From positions 1-64,000 of the forward strand of contig WACJ01000455.1 of the NCBI GenBank assembly GCA_008973525.1: a stretch of 64,000 nucleotides of DNA. Reading direction: 5' to 3'. Below the pieces are notes generated by a model. It worked only from the letters and a program-made list of their open reading frames with translations. It ran no database searches and was not told the origin of the DNA. This DNA is from Stenopsyche tienmushanensis. Lineage: Eukaryota; Arthropoda; Insecta; Trichoptera; Stenopsychidae. Positions 1-13,905 of this stretch are shown one piece after another. Each line of letters starts with the position of its first letter. Position 1 is the first letter of the stretch. The position numbers and the translations under genes are program-made.

Positions 1-1025
1 ATATCTGTGATTTATAAATTGTTATGTTTATATATTGTACACTTTTGATTCTTTGAATAAAATAAATATTATATGTCATTCAATTCAATATATTTTAGAG
101 TCATAGAATTAACTTATTAACTTAACGCAAAACTGGAAAACTTCAATACTTAGAAAAGTCTCCTATGGAGATCGCCTATGTCCGATAACAGATAAGGCAT
201 CTTAAAAAGTGGATATAAAAGTAAACTGCATGAATTTCTGTGCCTTTTATTAATATTCGAATAAAATAAATAATTCAAGACGTTTATCCCAGGGAGAGTT
301 CTATTGATTTTTTGACACCTGATGGATGTGTATCCTTGCTAGGTTTTTGTTTATTCTCAGGAGATAGCAAGGAAGTATACAAAGAATATGTATGTATATA
401 TTTTTAAATGTGGCTTTTATCAATCCTTTCTATAGAACCATTAGCAACCACTTCGACTTGGTTTTTCATTGTGTATATATGTTTTTTAAAATGCTGTTGG
501 CAATTTTAAAATGTGACAATTTAAGTCAATTTTGGATTATAATATAGTAAAATCGTATTTTAATAAAAAAAATAATGTATTTTACTAAAAGCATGTTAAT
601 AGTAATCATTCACGTCGTGAATAAATTCCGACGGATAAAACATTTTGTAACGGGAATGTATTTTATGTAAGGGATGTTTTCTTGAAGACGTTGTTTAAGA
701 CTATTTTTCTCTCTAGGAATTTATGTAATATGTCAAGAACGCTTTGTTGGAACGTAAAGATATGCTTTTAAATGTTTCTTAATTTTTTTAAAATAACATT
801 TTTTCTTTACAACATCGTGGAATTAATTTTTTTTTAAATACAAAAAATTGTTTTCTTCTAATAATTTTAATGAACTGCTAATATTGAAGACTGTGAGAAA
901 CGATTCTGAACTTATTTTACATATCATCTCAATTTTGCAAAAATATAATCAATAAAGAATGGATTTAAATATCATTTTAAAGAATATACTCAAGTTTAAC
1001 CAATAGAAAATAAGTCATATTTATC
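1..1025. other. AT-rich non-coding DNA
   Basis: No supported gene. Long A and T runs, stop codons in all frames, and no splice-flanked coding-like segment that I can recognise. Confidence 0.6.
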
Positions 1026-1732
1026 TTAACACATTCCTGTCGGGCAATGCTTAGCATTATCTTTCGCCTAGCGCAGGACACGCAAAAATGTATTATACAC
1101 TCAAACCTCTTTTTTTGTGCGATTTCCAAGTTATGCGGGTTTTTTAAAGCAATTTTTTATTTTGTAAAGAGTACGTATCGAGATATTTTGGATAAATTAG
1201 GATCTACAAAGAACAATGATGGCGTTGACACTGGGTATATTATTTATTCCGAAAAAATCGCAAAGACGTTCTTTAAATGTTACCAAAAATGTTATTTTTT
1301 AATTGCCTTAATGTTTTCATGTTTTTTTATTTACTTTTTTATGCGATTTTAGATATATTTTATATAGCTGTTTCAAAATTATGCGGTCTTTAAAATCCAT
1401 GAAACGCATCTTCCCTTTTTTTTTATGTAAGTCATAGCTTTTTTTTGTGCGATTTCTTTTTATGCGATTTTTTGCAGGACGCATCTACCGCGAAAAATGT
1501 TTAGGATATTTTACATATCAGTAGTACGGGTATCAATAGTATGTGCATCTTTAAATAAGAACCAAATCTAAATGATTTAAATTTTAAGTTATTACGTGGG
1601 CGATGTGTGTGGAGAAGGTAAATATTTATTGCATTAGACCCTTTTTTTAAATTATCGGGAAATCACGTCTCTCGCGTCTAGTGATAAAACCCAAAAAACG
1701 CATATGTCCGTAACACGACGGGAATGTGTTAT
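1026..1732. mobile_element. piggyBac-like non-autonomous element (MITE)
   Basis: The left end reads TTAA then CACATTCCTGTCGGG (1026-1044). The right end, reverse-complemented, reads ATAACACATTCCCGTCG (to 1732), so the ends form imperfect terminal inverted repeats with a TTAA (left) and TTAT (right) flank. TTAA targeting is the hallmark of piggyBac-type elements; the family call is inference. The interior holds a copy of repeat family R4. The 101-codon open frame at 1047-1352 lies inside this repeat and has no recognisable domain; I do not consider it a gene. Confidence 0.5.
1087..1500 (+). repeat. Dispersed repeat family R4, copy 1
   Basis: It starts TACACTCAAACCTCTTTTT and carries repeated 'tatgcg(g/a)tttt' words. 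The same blocks in the same order recur at 48591-49350 (ACACTCAAACCTC, the GTACGTATCGAGATATTTTGG block, the ACCAAAAATGTTATTTTTTAA block). The distal half also recurs at about 30945-31125. It is probably a non-autonomous DNA transposon, with no protein evidence. Here it is nested in the TTAA-flanked element. Confidence 0.55.
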
Positions 1733-2888
1733 CAATATACGTTCTTTTATAACTAAATATAAGGTTTAAGGTGAAATTTGAAAGCTCTGTAATATTATTT
1801 AAGACCTTAAATCTTTAAAAATAATATATTATATATGTGGTTAATTTTAATTGATTTTGCTGAGAAAATATTATGACGGAAGTTTTTTTATACTAACGAA
1901 TGGCCGTTTTATTTTTTTAATTTGCCTTTTCAATAAATATTGCTCATACAAATTGCATTGCACAAATTGCTTTATCAGAACATGAATATGCATTGTTTGC
2001 TCATAATTAGATATTTGATCAACCAAGTGGAAGAATATACACAGTGACGTGAAATTGCATTTTAATTAAATCATTACATCAACATTGACATTGCTATTTA
2101 TAGTAATGCATTAAATTTGCATTACATTTGAATATTTCAAGGTCTATTTGTGTTGAAAGCTTGTTGGAGTATGCATTGGAAGTTTTAACGTGCCTGTTTG
2201 AAAGCAAGTGTCACGCATCAAATTTTATATAAACTACGTACATTATTGGCATAACATTATATTGTGGTTGTAAAATATGTCTTGGATAAATTAGAATAAT
2301 AAATCATAAATTGAGCGATGTTTTTGCTAGTAAAATTTGAGGAATTGAACGTCTTCGCCGTATTATTATTGTATTTATTATGGCGTTATTAGCATATGAG
2401 ACAGTTTGATGACATATTAGTCAAAATATGATGCGTAGGCACGCTTCTGTCTACGCTTAAGGTGAATGCTAAAGAGCTTAAAAGTTCTAAGAAAATCACT
2501 TTAGATGTCAACGTAATGCGAAGTAATCGCACACATGCGAGCTTAGACATTCTCAAAGCTTTCGAAGTGACGCTAACGGGTGGTTCGAAGGATTTAAGCG
2601 AAGGTCGCTAGGGTAAAAGTAAACCACCAGCTTGTGTGTAAAGTAGAGTGATGAATGGTGACATCCAGGCTTTTAATATACATGAATATATGAACACAAT
2701 GTATCCAGTTTGACAAGTGAAAGAACGAGGAGACAATAGACAGTAATGAATTTCTGATGATGTTTTTCGCCAACCAATATGTTTGACGCAATGTTGACCT
2801 CATTGTTTTATTTAAATAAATGCATATGTAATCAACAATTATAGAAGGTTGCTTTGAATATAAGCTCGAATTGATACCCTGCCCTTAA
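1733..2888. other. AT-rich non-coding DNA
   Basis: No supported gene or named repeat. The minus-strand frame at 2594-2803 is short and low-information; I read it as chance. Confidence 0.55.
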
Positions 2889-3762
2889 GGGGTCATCTCA
2901 CTTTGACGGTCCAAAAAAAAGGCCATTTTTAACAAATTTTTTCGCATTAAATACACAGTATTATAAAATAAATCCTTTTGGGATTTATTAAAGCACTCTT
3001 ATATAATACTAAAAAAATTAATTCGTTAATAAAAAAATATAAATGTCATTTTTAAAACATCAAAATGGCATGTCAAAAAAGTTCACAGCGTTCATCTCAA
3101 AAATATTCTCAATCTATTTGAGTGTCGCTTTTATATAACACTTAATTAATATTTTTTGTTTAAAAGTAACAAAATGTCGCTGGTATGAAAAAAATGATAA
3201 AATAAAAATTTTGACCTGATTTTGTAAATTTTGTAAAATTTCAAATCAATCAGCGATTTAGTTTTTCGAAATTCTTTCAACACCGCATGCAAAAATGTCA
3301 TTTTGAGAAAAACGCGTTTAAAATTTGAAGTACTAAATATTGTCAAAAAGGGAAAACAAACTACTGATCAGCGATTCCAACTCCATAAAGCAATGTTTCA
3401 GCTATCTCCGGCTTTTCTTTTTTGGCTAATCTGGCATCTCTGCGAGCTGTTCTAGCTTTTTTAGAAGATTTGAAGTCTCCGCTAATTCTTCATAAATGGG
3501 TCTCAAGATTTGCTGAACTTTCTTGTTGAGAGCAGAAGGATGCTTGTACAAATAAAATGATCTTGCAGTTGCATGTTTCTGCAATTTGCAGCAAGAATCT
3601 GCGCCTTCTGGATAGTATGAATGCTGAGGGCTTTTTGTAATAATATGTGGCCCAAATAGTATTTCTTATATTTTCTATTGAGTCAAGATGTCGATAGATA
3701 GCTAAAGCCATAATAATTAGATACATATTTAATTAATTGACGTCATAAAGTTAGATGACCCC
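2889..3762 (-). mobile_element. Internally deleted Mutator-like DNA transposon
   Basis: The ends are an inverted pair: GGGGTCATCTCACTTTGACG at the left, and GGGGTCATCTAACTTTATGACG at the right when reverse-complemented. The transposase remnant lies on the minus strand near the right end (3361-3730). The rest is an AT-rich 3' region. No matching target duplication is visible at the exact ends, so the boundaries are approximate. Length is far below that of an autonomous element. Confidence 0.5.
3361..3730 (-). pseudogene. Mutator-like transposase, C-terminal remnant
   Basis: Read on the minus strand across at least two frames. An 'IRNTIWATYYYK' block is followed, after a frame change, by 'YPEGADSCCKLQKH' and then 'ILRPIYEELAETSNLLKK'. 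A last block reads 'ARRDARLAKKEKPEIAE' and ends 'LLYGVGIADQ' before a stop. These match the order of motifs I know from arthropod Mutator-like transposases: IWA-Y, CP-G-DSWCK, I-P-Y--L, basic tail, YG-G. The segment between the Leu-rich block and the tail is missing, and frames are broken, so this is dead. A related fragment lies at 52600-52945. Confidence 0.5.
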
Positions 3763-6700
3763 ATAGACTGCATGTGCGCGAAGAAATATTTATAGGAATC
3801 ACTCATTCTGATAAAAATCTCAATCTGAAAAAGACGACACGACTTAAGCTCATTGTATAAATAGTACACTTGATGAAAAGTAATAAGACAAAGAAAAAGT
3901 CATTCCAATGCCATTCCATTAAGCACATTTATTTATCTAAGGACTACGTTAGTATTGAACGAGCTTCCCTTTTTACTTGATGAGAATCTTTGTACATAAA
4001 ATTATTTATGGACTTTTCATGTGATGGTGTAAACTAAAAGCTTTACAACACCCTCAATTAATAAAGTATTCATTAGAGTTGAAAGTAAAATTATTGAGTT
4101 AACTTGTGCTATTAAGAGTGTTTTTATTCGATTATGAAGATTTTCGCAGTTTAATATTTTTTCCTTAATTGATTTATTTTTTACTTATTACTTATTTCAA
4201 CCTGGATCTAAAATATGTGTATATTTATAGTCTTAAATATTTTTTTACGTTAATATCGAAGCCATTTCAAAACGATGAAAAAAAAACGTTAGATTGAAAT
4301 AAGTCTGCTAACAAATTCTGAAGACATCAGTAGAGAAAACAACGGCCTGAATAATATTTAAATTGCTGTCGATGGAACAGCGTGGAAAAACATCGAAGAC
4401 ATGTTCTTTTCCTGGAAAATAACTTCCTATTTTTATTTTTAAAAATATAACAGACCCCACAGGGCATACGAATTGACGTATAGAATTCGTAATAAAATGT
4501 AAAGAATTGCAAGCATTCAAATTTTCAGGAACAACACGATGCATATGAATAAGAACATGAGAAATGCTTACTTTTTATGGAATAAAATATGGATTTATTT
4601 TTTTTTTTCAATACCATGACCCGAAATTGCTTCATATTCTTAGATTTTTGGATTTCATTAAAAAAATCGAGCAATTTGCTTAAGTTTCAAGACTGCCATC
4701 AAAACTGTTGCAAACCAACTCCAAATATTAAAATTGATAAAGAGTAATTCCCAACCAAAGCTATCACAATAGACTATATTCATTTATCATAAAATATTGA
4801 TTGGTATGCGATTTTTAGTCTAGATTTGAAGTCTTCCAACAGTTTAATAGGGCGAGCTCGTTTTGGGGATATAGTAGAAACAATTCTATTCATAATAAAA
4901 TTATAAGCTTTTACTACTAAAAAATCCTTAATTTTTATCTACAAATTTTAAGTTTCCTATTGAAGTAGGATTAATGAATTATTTTTAAAAATTTCTATTT
5001 AAAAAAGATCTAAAATAATTCGGTTACAAGATAAATTTATTCTAATTTTTATATTTCGTACATATATTGTAATATTATTTGGATACATGCAAAGCTTCGA
5101 CTTTATTATCTTTGTATTAATAGAAAAACAATGAATGTGCAAAAATTTATGATGTGGGTAAGACAAAAGACATTCCAGTATAAAATTTTGCTGCTATGAT
5201 AACATTTATTAATTACGATTGTTATACAGACTAGGAAAATTAGTAACAACGAGATGAATATAATAAAGAAAATGAGTTAATTGGATCCGGGGTTGATTGC
5301 TAAAAATCATACCGGCAATGAAAACACACAAGAAAAATAACAAATTTGTCTTCAAAATAAGCTCAGTTGAAGAGTTCTAAAGCAATGTTTGTTTCATTTT
5401 AAATCTAAAAATTATTTTCAATGTAAATATGCTTCAGTGATGATTTAGTTATTCGCAGTGATGAAAAAAATAATAAGTTTATTCTTTAAAGTTCAGGAAA
5501 AACTTCTAAAGCTGAATGTATACAACTGTGTATGATACATCCAGTGTTTATTACGGTGTGAAGTACTATGTTGATGAAGCGTTATGGAAATAGTTAACAC
5601 TGTGAAAATAATAATAAATCAAAAAGTACAAAGAAATAAGATTAGGCTAATAATAAATTAATGAATTCCGAATGAAGATATTGCAAGCCAAAGTTATGTC
5701 TAAATGTTAGAAACCAAAGGACTAAAAGTTTTACTATGATATGAAAAACATATTGTCAATGGTCAAGCAAATGTATGAAGAATGAAGACCTTATCGTATA
5801 TCGTATCGTATAATTAAATTCTTATTCTTCTTCTTAATGTGCCAAATACGTTCCTTAGGATATATGTTTTAAGGATGACGTTAAATCAAAATAAACCTGG
5901 ATAAAGAGGGTCTAAAAACTCAAACTTTTCCGGAACGTATCTATGCCGTAAAGTGTAAAGGGTGTATTTTTTCGAACAATGGTACATAAAGCTCTTATTA
6001 AATTATATATAATACAGAGTTTGGATTGAATTAAAATAATTTTATAAACTCTAGTTACAATTTATTCATCAGAAAAGATTATTAGCCTACAAATGGGACG
6101 CAATATATTATATTTTTTAAAACACTAATAAAATAAGCTGTTTGTGGTTTCATTAGATTCATACCTTAATGTCAAAATAAAAAATGATGTATACTTATTT
6201 AATTTCATGAGAAAATAAGGACAAAGTGCTTTAATAGCACTCAATGAATTAACCGTGATCGTAAGACCATGGGGATTAAACTAAGATAGCGCGCATAATT
6301 TATCATTCTTAATTGGACTTATTGTTAAAATTAAGCAGAATTTGTGGATCTCCTTTTGATAAAATAAAATATTTCATTAATCCATAGTATTGATTGCTTC
6401 CTGTCAATAATACTGTGACTTAGGTATTGAAATTGCTACTGATTATCAGAATTCGAATCGACAAGCATCGTAGTTTGTGCTTACGTTTTAACATTCACTT
6501 TATAATAGCGTGGATATATGTCATATTTAAAATACAAAATCGAATTTGATTTATATAGAAAACATTCATAAAGAAGCCATTATTATGTCAATCCACACTC
6601 ATTATAGGTTTGCTTCTACTTAAATGTTAGATAGGATAAAACCGACAAAAGATAAGTTTTAAAGCGATCGACATACTTAAATCCCTGAGAAACATTTAAT

Positions 6701-9700
6701 CTGGAACGCAGTTATTCCAGTAAATGGAGCATATATTCGAAATGGGATACTTTGGAAGTTATTGTGATTCACATCGACAATACGGTAACATGTTGAAGTT
6801 TGATGTTATGTAAATTTAGTCAGAGACGAATAGGGGATGTATTTTGAACGAATAATTTTGATACTCATATTTTCTATATAGTTACAAAGATATGCGTCAA
6901 ATTTATACAGCACTATAATTGTTAGTATTTATTTATGCCCTAGCTACTTTGACGTATGCATAGTAATAAGCTAAGATCAAATTAGCTTTATATGATAGCA
7001 GACATCTCGAGAAGCTTTAGAAGATATATATATATATACTGTATAAGTTTTATATTATATCGACAAATTTCTTGATGTTTGTATTGCAAAAAAATATTTT
7101 ATCCAAATTGATTAGAATTTTGATGTTTAATATTATATCTTGAATATTTTATACGGCCAAGGTTATAATAAAACTACGGTCTACGTACAGAGAACGTAGA
7201 AGTGCTATTTATTTGGTAGACATGGTTTCATACGTCATGAGAGGGGTTGGCATATAAAGCTTCATCGGTAGATAAGGAAAAGAGCTTTCGAGGAGAGAAA
7301 TGAGAAAAGCATTCATAATCATACTGTTAGATGGGGTTTTGTATGAACAACATGTCATAAATTATATTATGTAATGGAATAACATGTCATAAATTGCATT
7401 ATAAAATAGTATAAAAAATTGCTCATTTTCATAAATTTCATAAAAATACCAAGAGCAAAGAGAGAGAAAACAGGAAATTTGTGAAAGACAAAAACTTTAG
7501 TTTTATATTAGAATACTGATTATATCTCGAATGATCTTAAATTCTTCGGGATTGCTTTAGACACATACAAAACATCCAGACTGTGAGAGATACTTGATAA
7601 AAAATATTGTGGAATACCGTTTTAAAGTATTGTTTTTGTACCAAAAGCACATTTTGTTTCCTAAAATTAAAAGTCAATTGTTTCTACAACATCTTAAATG
7701 GTAAATGCATAAGAAAATTTGGGGATTGACATAATTTATAAATGGTTTTTACGCCAAACTGAGAGCACACATGGCTTCAAAGTCTTATGAATGAATGAAA
7801 ACACATTAAATATGTATGTGCATTATCGTGTTATATTGATTTTATCACCCAATATGGTACTCAAACATTCAATTAGTTTTTTGCAATCTCTGTAAATAGC
7901 GCATTGTGTTTGGCGTATCTTTGATTTGATCAGATAAAAAAGCATGAATGAACACCTATTACCGGAATTCGACATGCAAATTTAATATGATTTTAATCAT
8001 AGGTTTCGCTTATAGGGTTTTTGTAAAAAAAAAATCGTACACATTGGAAGCAATTGTACAGCTGAAAATTGCCTTTTTATATTAAAGGATCGAAAAGGGA
8101 TGACGATATAAAAAAGTTAAATGAAATTTATCAATGAAAATAGTTTTTGATATTGACGAAGTTTATTGCCAATGAAAGTTATTTCATGATTTCAGCAATG
8201 ACTGGCGATTTTATTCATAATTTTATTGCTGAAATTTGTTCAGAATTTATGACGCAATTTTACGACAAAAACAAGGTTTATTCAGTTTTAAAATGAATCG
8301 ATGAAAGAATCTTTTAAGCTTTTTATTGATGTAAGTAAAGATGGGAAGCTAGTGTCGATTCTTATAAATTCGGTCGAATAAATGTGTCGTACTTGATTCA
8401 AAAAAGGAAACGATTCCAGGGTAAATTCAATTTGTCCCGAGAAGCAGACTCAAGCTCACATATATTTCTCACGTCGAGCTTTCGTATTTCACCATGAAAA
8501 TATCAATATTCGGCTAATCATAATTTATGCTCGGCTTGTGGATCAAATCGATAACATTTTGATCACATATGGGTTTCATCCAATTTTCTTGACTAAGATA
8601 AATGGTTATTTGATAGGGTCCACCCGATGGTGATCGTTTTGGCATGTTGATAATATCACTTCCAGTATGTTGATTTTGGAGAAATTGTAATGAGATTCTT
8701 CGGTGTCCTCGACGTCGATGTTTATTTGAAATTTGATTGCTTGCAAATTTCTCATGTATCATCGAAAGCTCTTTTTTTTAGTTATTTGAACACAATGTAA
8801 AAAAGCACTCAAGAAGGGATGAAAATGAAAAATATGTGTTGAACTAAATTCTCTTTTGTATTTTGATGAAAAAAGCTCTATATTTTACACAGTTAAGCTT
8901 TTATTGCGGTTTCTCGCTACCTAATCCAAGAAAAAGTAGATGCTGTCTACTTTTAATATAAAGCTTAATATTCATACGCCCAAAAGATATGAAAACAAAA
9001 ATGAAGCCCTTCAAAATAATTTCATTCAATATTTTCCGTGGTTAAATATTGTGCGATTAAAGATATTTCTTTGTTTACAAACTGTTGAGTCATTCAACTA
9101 CATTGTTTGAGAAGCGATAGTCATTTTAGAATAAGAAACATCGAGATAAATGCAAAGATCCATCAATTTATGATATGAATAATTCATCAAAAATCATAAT
9201 CAATATAATTTTGTATTCAGTATTTATGGTCCTATTGATTGAAAATTTCATATTATTTCCTCTTTTAAAACGACCTGATATTTCAGTAATACCTTGGATA
9301 CGTGATATCTAGAACAAACATAAATAGAGTTCAGTTTTAGTCCATTTCAATTGCTATTTCAATGCTCTTTGATATTGTTTACTAATAGTTGGAGTGTGTA
9401 CCGAAATTTTCATTTACTGAATTCAACTATATTTTTTTATATATACAGTGAATGAAGAATTATTGATTTTCATTATTGTTGTAGTAAAAATTAAATATAT
9501 TTGTGATTAAAGATATAAAAAACATTAAAGGAATGAAAATTAATGTCAGTTTATATCGAGTTATGGTTCAAGAAACACGTATTTTTCGTTGTTATGGGAA
9601 TGTGACAATTGAATTAATATTTATTAGATGGGCTATTATCGAATAGGAAATAAGGGTAAATGAACTAACTAAAAAAGTTTACGTCATAAACGAAATCAAA

Positions 9701-10528
9701 TCATCCAGAAATAATCGATAAATCATCGAATAAGTTTGGTTATCTATGGTCAATAGTTGACGGGCATATTATTGTTATACGTAAATCAAATAAACAAGGA
9801 ATTTGAGTTCCCCATGAATAGTCGCTAATCGCATTACAACAAAGTAGTAAAGTCTGAATATATTTCCTGTCCAGGTATTAAATTTTTAATGAAAAGTTAG
9901 TATTGTACAATCTTATTCGATAGTCTTTCTACGAACTCTAATACTCGCTGCTGTTTACTGCAGTTACGCTGCTGACGTTGTGTGCATTGCAAATGCAATT
10001 TTGACTATCGTACTGCCGCAAAGTATTTTAAAAAACTTGAGGATATTAATAATGCTATCAAATGCGTCAGTTCGATGTTCTACGTGTTCGTTCTTCAAGT
10101 TTCAAAGTGCATTATTTCAAGACCGCTTTTGCGCAATCAAATCAAGCAATTGAGCTAGAACAGACATAGGATTTATTAAGAAATATAACATCCTGCATGC
10201 AATAAAGATCATTTCAGGAAGATCGAATAAAAAATAGTTTTTTTCTGGTTTCAGTATACGTGTAGTTCGATAATCAAAATGATCTATTTATATTTGTCTA
10301 TAAATATCAATGATTATCAATTTGGTTGTATGTATGTATATAATGTGCTCATAAGTTGTCCCTTTAGGAAGTCCAGCGGTTTAGCTGTTGGACTCGTAAC
10401 TCAATCATCTTGGGTTCAAATCTACATGAAATGTAGCTGGTGATCACATTTTTTAAAAAAACATAAATGCGCCATGAAAAACCATATCAAAATGGTTGGT
10501 AATCGTCTCATAAAAGAGATTTCTATAT
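3763..10528. other. AT-rich non-coding DNA
   Basis: About 6.8 kb with no supported gene. The only open frames above 60 codons (4308-4544 minus with its overlapping frame, and 8514-8762 minus) show no domain and no splice context. A tRNA-like segment lies near its right edge and is listed separately. A (TA)n tract occurs near 7027-7040. Confidence 0.55.
10369..10440 (+). other. Degenerate tRNA-like sequence (possible SINE head)
   Basis: An A-box-like TTTAGCTGTTGG is followed about 30 bases later by a B-box-like GGGTTCAAATC, the spacing expected for a tRNA-type internal promoter. The anticodon and T stems pair poorly, so it is not an intact tRNA. It could be a tRNA pseudogene or the head of a tRNA-derived SINE. 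Chance similarity is also possible. Confidence 0.25.
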
Positions 10529-11640
10529 ATACAGAGTGTTTTTCACATTAAACGTCAAAAAAATTTAGGGGTTAGGGGGGTCTTTTGCTACGTTTCCAAT
10601 AAGTTTTCAAATTAAAATTTTATGACGATTTAAAGGAGAAATTTTGGGTATTTTATCAAAATAATGGAAAATACTCTATTTCGACAACCCTGAAACTTAC
10701 GACTAGGGCTTATACAAAAACCGGCATTCTTTAAAACCGGTTTTCGGTGTTTGGTTATCGAACAAAACCGGTTTCGATCGATTTTCGGTTTTAAGAAATA
10801 CATGATATATAAGATGAAAATAACAGATATATTAAAATTATTCGAAATTTATTCAATGCTAAAAGCGTTACACTGATTTAAACAATGAAATATTAATTCT
10901 AATTTATTTTGCTTGATTTAGGAAATACGTTTTCAGAAAACATGATACATCAACTGATTTATTTTTTAATGACGATCTCATTTTTGTGACAATATTTTCC
11001 GATAATAAAAGCACCCTTTCGTTGGGTATTGAAGTAGGGTGAATGCATTTTAACCCCTTACGAATTCAATTTTTAAATTACAATAATGTATGGTATTGTA
11101 TGAAACAATCGTCTGGATGAAGACCTGATTTCATGTTTTCCTACGGGAATTTTGCGATTAGAGCACACCGCGCAGTCTATATGTTTATTGGCATTGTTGT
11201 GTACAAAATGCCCGGTCTCATCCAAAAGTTGTTCCTTATCTCACGTCGATGATCTTCCCGATATGGACTTTGGTACTCCGTAAAATTTCCGAGGAGATCA
11301 AACAACAATTTTTGGTGGAATTTTTTGTGTTTCAATGGTTTTCGTGTTTTCACGTTAACACATTTCATGTTAACACTGTCATGTGAACGATTCAATATTT
11401 TTCTTCCGAAATTCTTAGATAATAAAAAATATTTTTTTATGTTCAAAACCCGGTTTTTAGGATGAAAACCCGTTTTTCGAATGTTACAATTTTTATCGGG
11501 ATTTCAAAACCGGTATTTGGAAACCGACAAGCCCTACTTACGACACAGGGCCTGTGTGTGAAACGTAGCAAAAGCAACCCCCTAACTCCCAAAAAAATTT
11601 TGCCGGTCCATGTGCAAAAATCCCAGTAAATAATACTGTA
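10529..11640. mobile_element. Inverted-repeat DNA element, interrupted by a hAT insertion
   Basis: The left segment (10529-10695) begins TACAGAGTGTTTTTCACAT and includes AGGGGTTAGGGGGGTC then TTTTGCTACGTTTCC. The right segment (11544-11640) is its inverted counterpart: GAAACGTAGCAAAAGC, CCCCCTAACTCCC and TGTGCAAAAA, ending ACTGTA. The two halves were split by the hAT element at 10704-11535. No transposase is visible; the superfamily is undetermined. Confidence 0.55.
10704..11535. mobile_element. hAT-type non-autonomous transposon with perfect 8-bp duplication
   Basis: It is flanked on both sides by the identical octamer CTTACGAC (10696-10703 and 11536-11543), the target-duplication length of hAT elements. 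Termini are TAGGGCTTATACAAAAACCGG and, reverse-complemented, TAGGGCTTGTCGGTTTCC. Subterminal regions are full of AAAACCGGTTTT-like words. The 89-codon minus frame inside (11177-11446) is basic and has no recognisable domain, so I treat the element as non-autonomous. Confidence 0.8.
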
Positions 11641-13905
11641 TCAATTATTTTTTAATCAAATATTTACAGTATACCAGGCGTTTTAAATAACAAGACTGGT
11701 CTTATGTGGATTGAACTACAATGAAAACGAGCAATGGAATTTTTTGTTGTTGTTGAAGGTAATCAGTCTCGCTTTTCAATAGCCATAACTTTATGTAAAT
11801 TAGCTTAAAACGTTTGGGCTTATTTAAAAAAAAATACCACTGGTAGAACGATTAGCAATAATAAAGAAATTGTATTCGAGAATAATAAGCAGCTGTGAGC
11901 AGCATTATTTTTTTTAGCCTTTTTCGAGGTGGTCGCGACCATACTTAACACTTTGACGTACACAGCCGTCAAATCCCGTCATGCGTCTATCAAAACGAAA
12001 CGAAACTTAAGCGGCTCAAACTTAAGCGATTTTTTAGCGTCGGTTTTCGTGTCTGATAATTTAGGTACTATATGGGTTATCCCCCCATATTAAAATATAA
12101 AACAAATCACAGAGATTTATTGTCTTCCTATAGTTTGATTGTTGTAATATTAAAGCTTCACATTTGGTAAGATGTACGGAAATAATTATTTTGCGAAAAG
12201 AACCTCTATGTCTTGACAAAATAGTCTCTAGCAGAAATATATCTATAGGAGAAAGCAGTATTTCGAGAAGAATTGAGCACGTTTTCATTCGCATTAAAAA
12301 GATTTTTCTTCCATCTATATACGCCCACAGCTTTATAATGGATCAAAATACAACGAATGTGGTTGAATGTGTGTTATACATTTTTGCGAAGAATAAATAA
12401 TGCAAATCGAAATAGAAAAAAATGGGATTCCGAATAATCAAAACTTTGTTTTATTTAAGTTTTTCAAAGGGAAAATGTTTTGTACATTTAAACAAGCTAA
12501 CTCCGACATTTCAGTAGTTGAGCTGAAAACTTCGCTGAAAAATACTTCAAAGGGATAAACGTTGTTCATATATGCCAAGTTTAAAATGAGTTCATATCTT
12601 TCCTTCTTTACAGCGTTTTTATTCTCGTCAGCATAAACTTGAAAATTTTCAATATTGATATATCCTTTTTTACTAAACCCAGAATAAATGTATTTATTTG
12701 ATTTAATCATCTGCGTTCTTTCATGTTCTACGGATGCGTCTGCGTTCTTTCATTGTAGAGTATTAATACTTACATCTGCACGAAATGCTAACATGCAAAA
12801 TGTGCTTTAAAATAATAATTAATGCAGAATTTGATCCATAATAGTTCAATTCTTCAACTATAAAGTCTATATCAAATCTATAGTTCCTGGACGTATGCCA
12901 AAGTCAGTAAAATCATAAAAAGGCGCAGAAATAAAACGTCCGATTTCAAATATTTATATTGCAGTACTCATCGTATAATGATCTCTAAAAATCAGTAAAT
13001 TAGGCGATTTCATCGTTTGATCGTGCGATTTTATTGTACTATTTAATTGATTGTAAATAATTTATTTTCTTATTTAAATACAAATGTGCTTACGTTACCA
13101 CTGAATACGTTGTATGTAAATTTATACACGCGTTTTTGTAACGAAAGTGATTGAAATGATTCAAAACAACTCCGCTATCAGAGTTTCCTCTATGATGCTC
13201 TATCAAAGGTTTAAAGAAAAAAAATTACACTATGTAAATTTTAAAATTATACAAGATTTCATTTAGTTTGTATATGAGAAATTTTGTGAACATAATATCC
13301 GTGTATAGACAGATGTGCACGCGGAGCTCTTAGTTAATGACGCTGTATTTATAATCGTAGACCAGATGCAATATGAAAGATAAGAAATATATATTTTTTA
13401 TATTCATCTTAGAAAAAAAGGTGCAAATTTTTAATAATAAAAAAAAAAATGCGGAAAAATTAAAATTAGGATAAATAATAGGGTGTGATCTGGTTAATCA
13501 TTTGGTTGTGTGGAAGTTTAAAGCAAAGCTCCATTATATTTGTTTGTATTAATTTTGCAGTCTGATGTTATTTCATTATATTATATACTGCTGCGGTAAT
13601 TGTTTGACCAAAAGACAACTAAACTTTCTTGAAAATTTGGCGATTGTTTCAGAAGGATCTTCCTTATGACATCAACAGACTATCATCCAATTTATGCAGT
13701 CTTTCAGTATCTCCAACTTTTCATTAGTTCCATAACAAAAAACACGAGTTTTCTAAAACTTTTCTCGATTAAAACTATCTATGAGAAGATTTGAATACTC
13801 ATATATTAGGGGGACCCATAAGTAATCAATTATTTTGAGAGCGTGTCGTTACATATCAGTTATCGCTCAGGGGTCGACTAGAGAGATTGTGCATTTGGTT
13901 GCATC
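11641..13905. other. AT-rich non-coding DNA
   Basis: No supported gene. Open frames at 12061-12294 minus, 12164-12400 plus and 12438-12710 minus have no recognisable motif. Around 11945-11990 a TTAACACTTTGACG word resembles a piggyBac-type end, but I found no partner end. Confidence 0.5.

Noticed and set aside
1047..1352. 101-codon frame near the left end
   Set aside because: Lies in repeat family R4; the related copy at 48.6-49.3 kb does not preserve the same protein.
10369..10440. Functional tRNA
   Set aside because: A- and B-box-like words are present, but the stems do not pair well enough for an intact tRNA.
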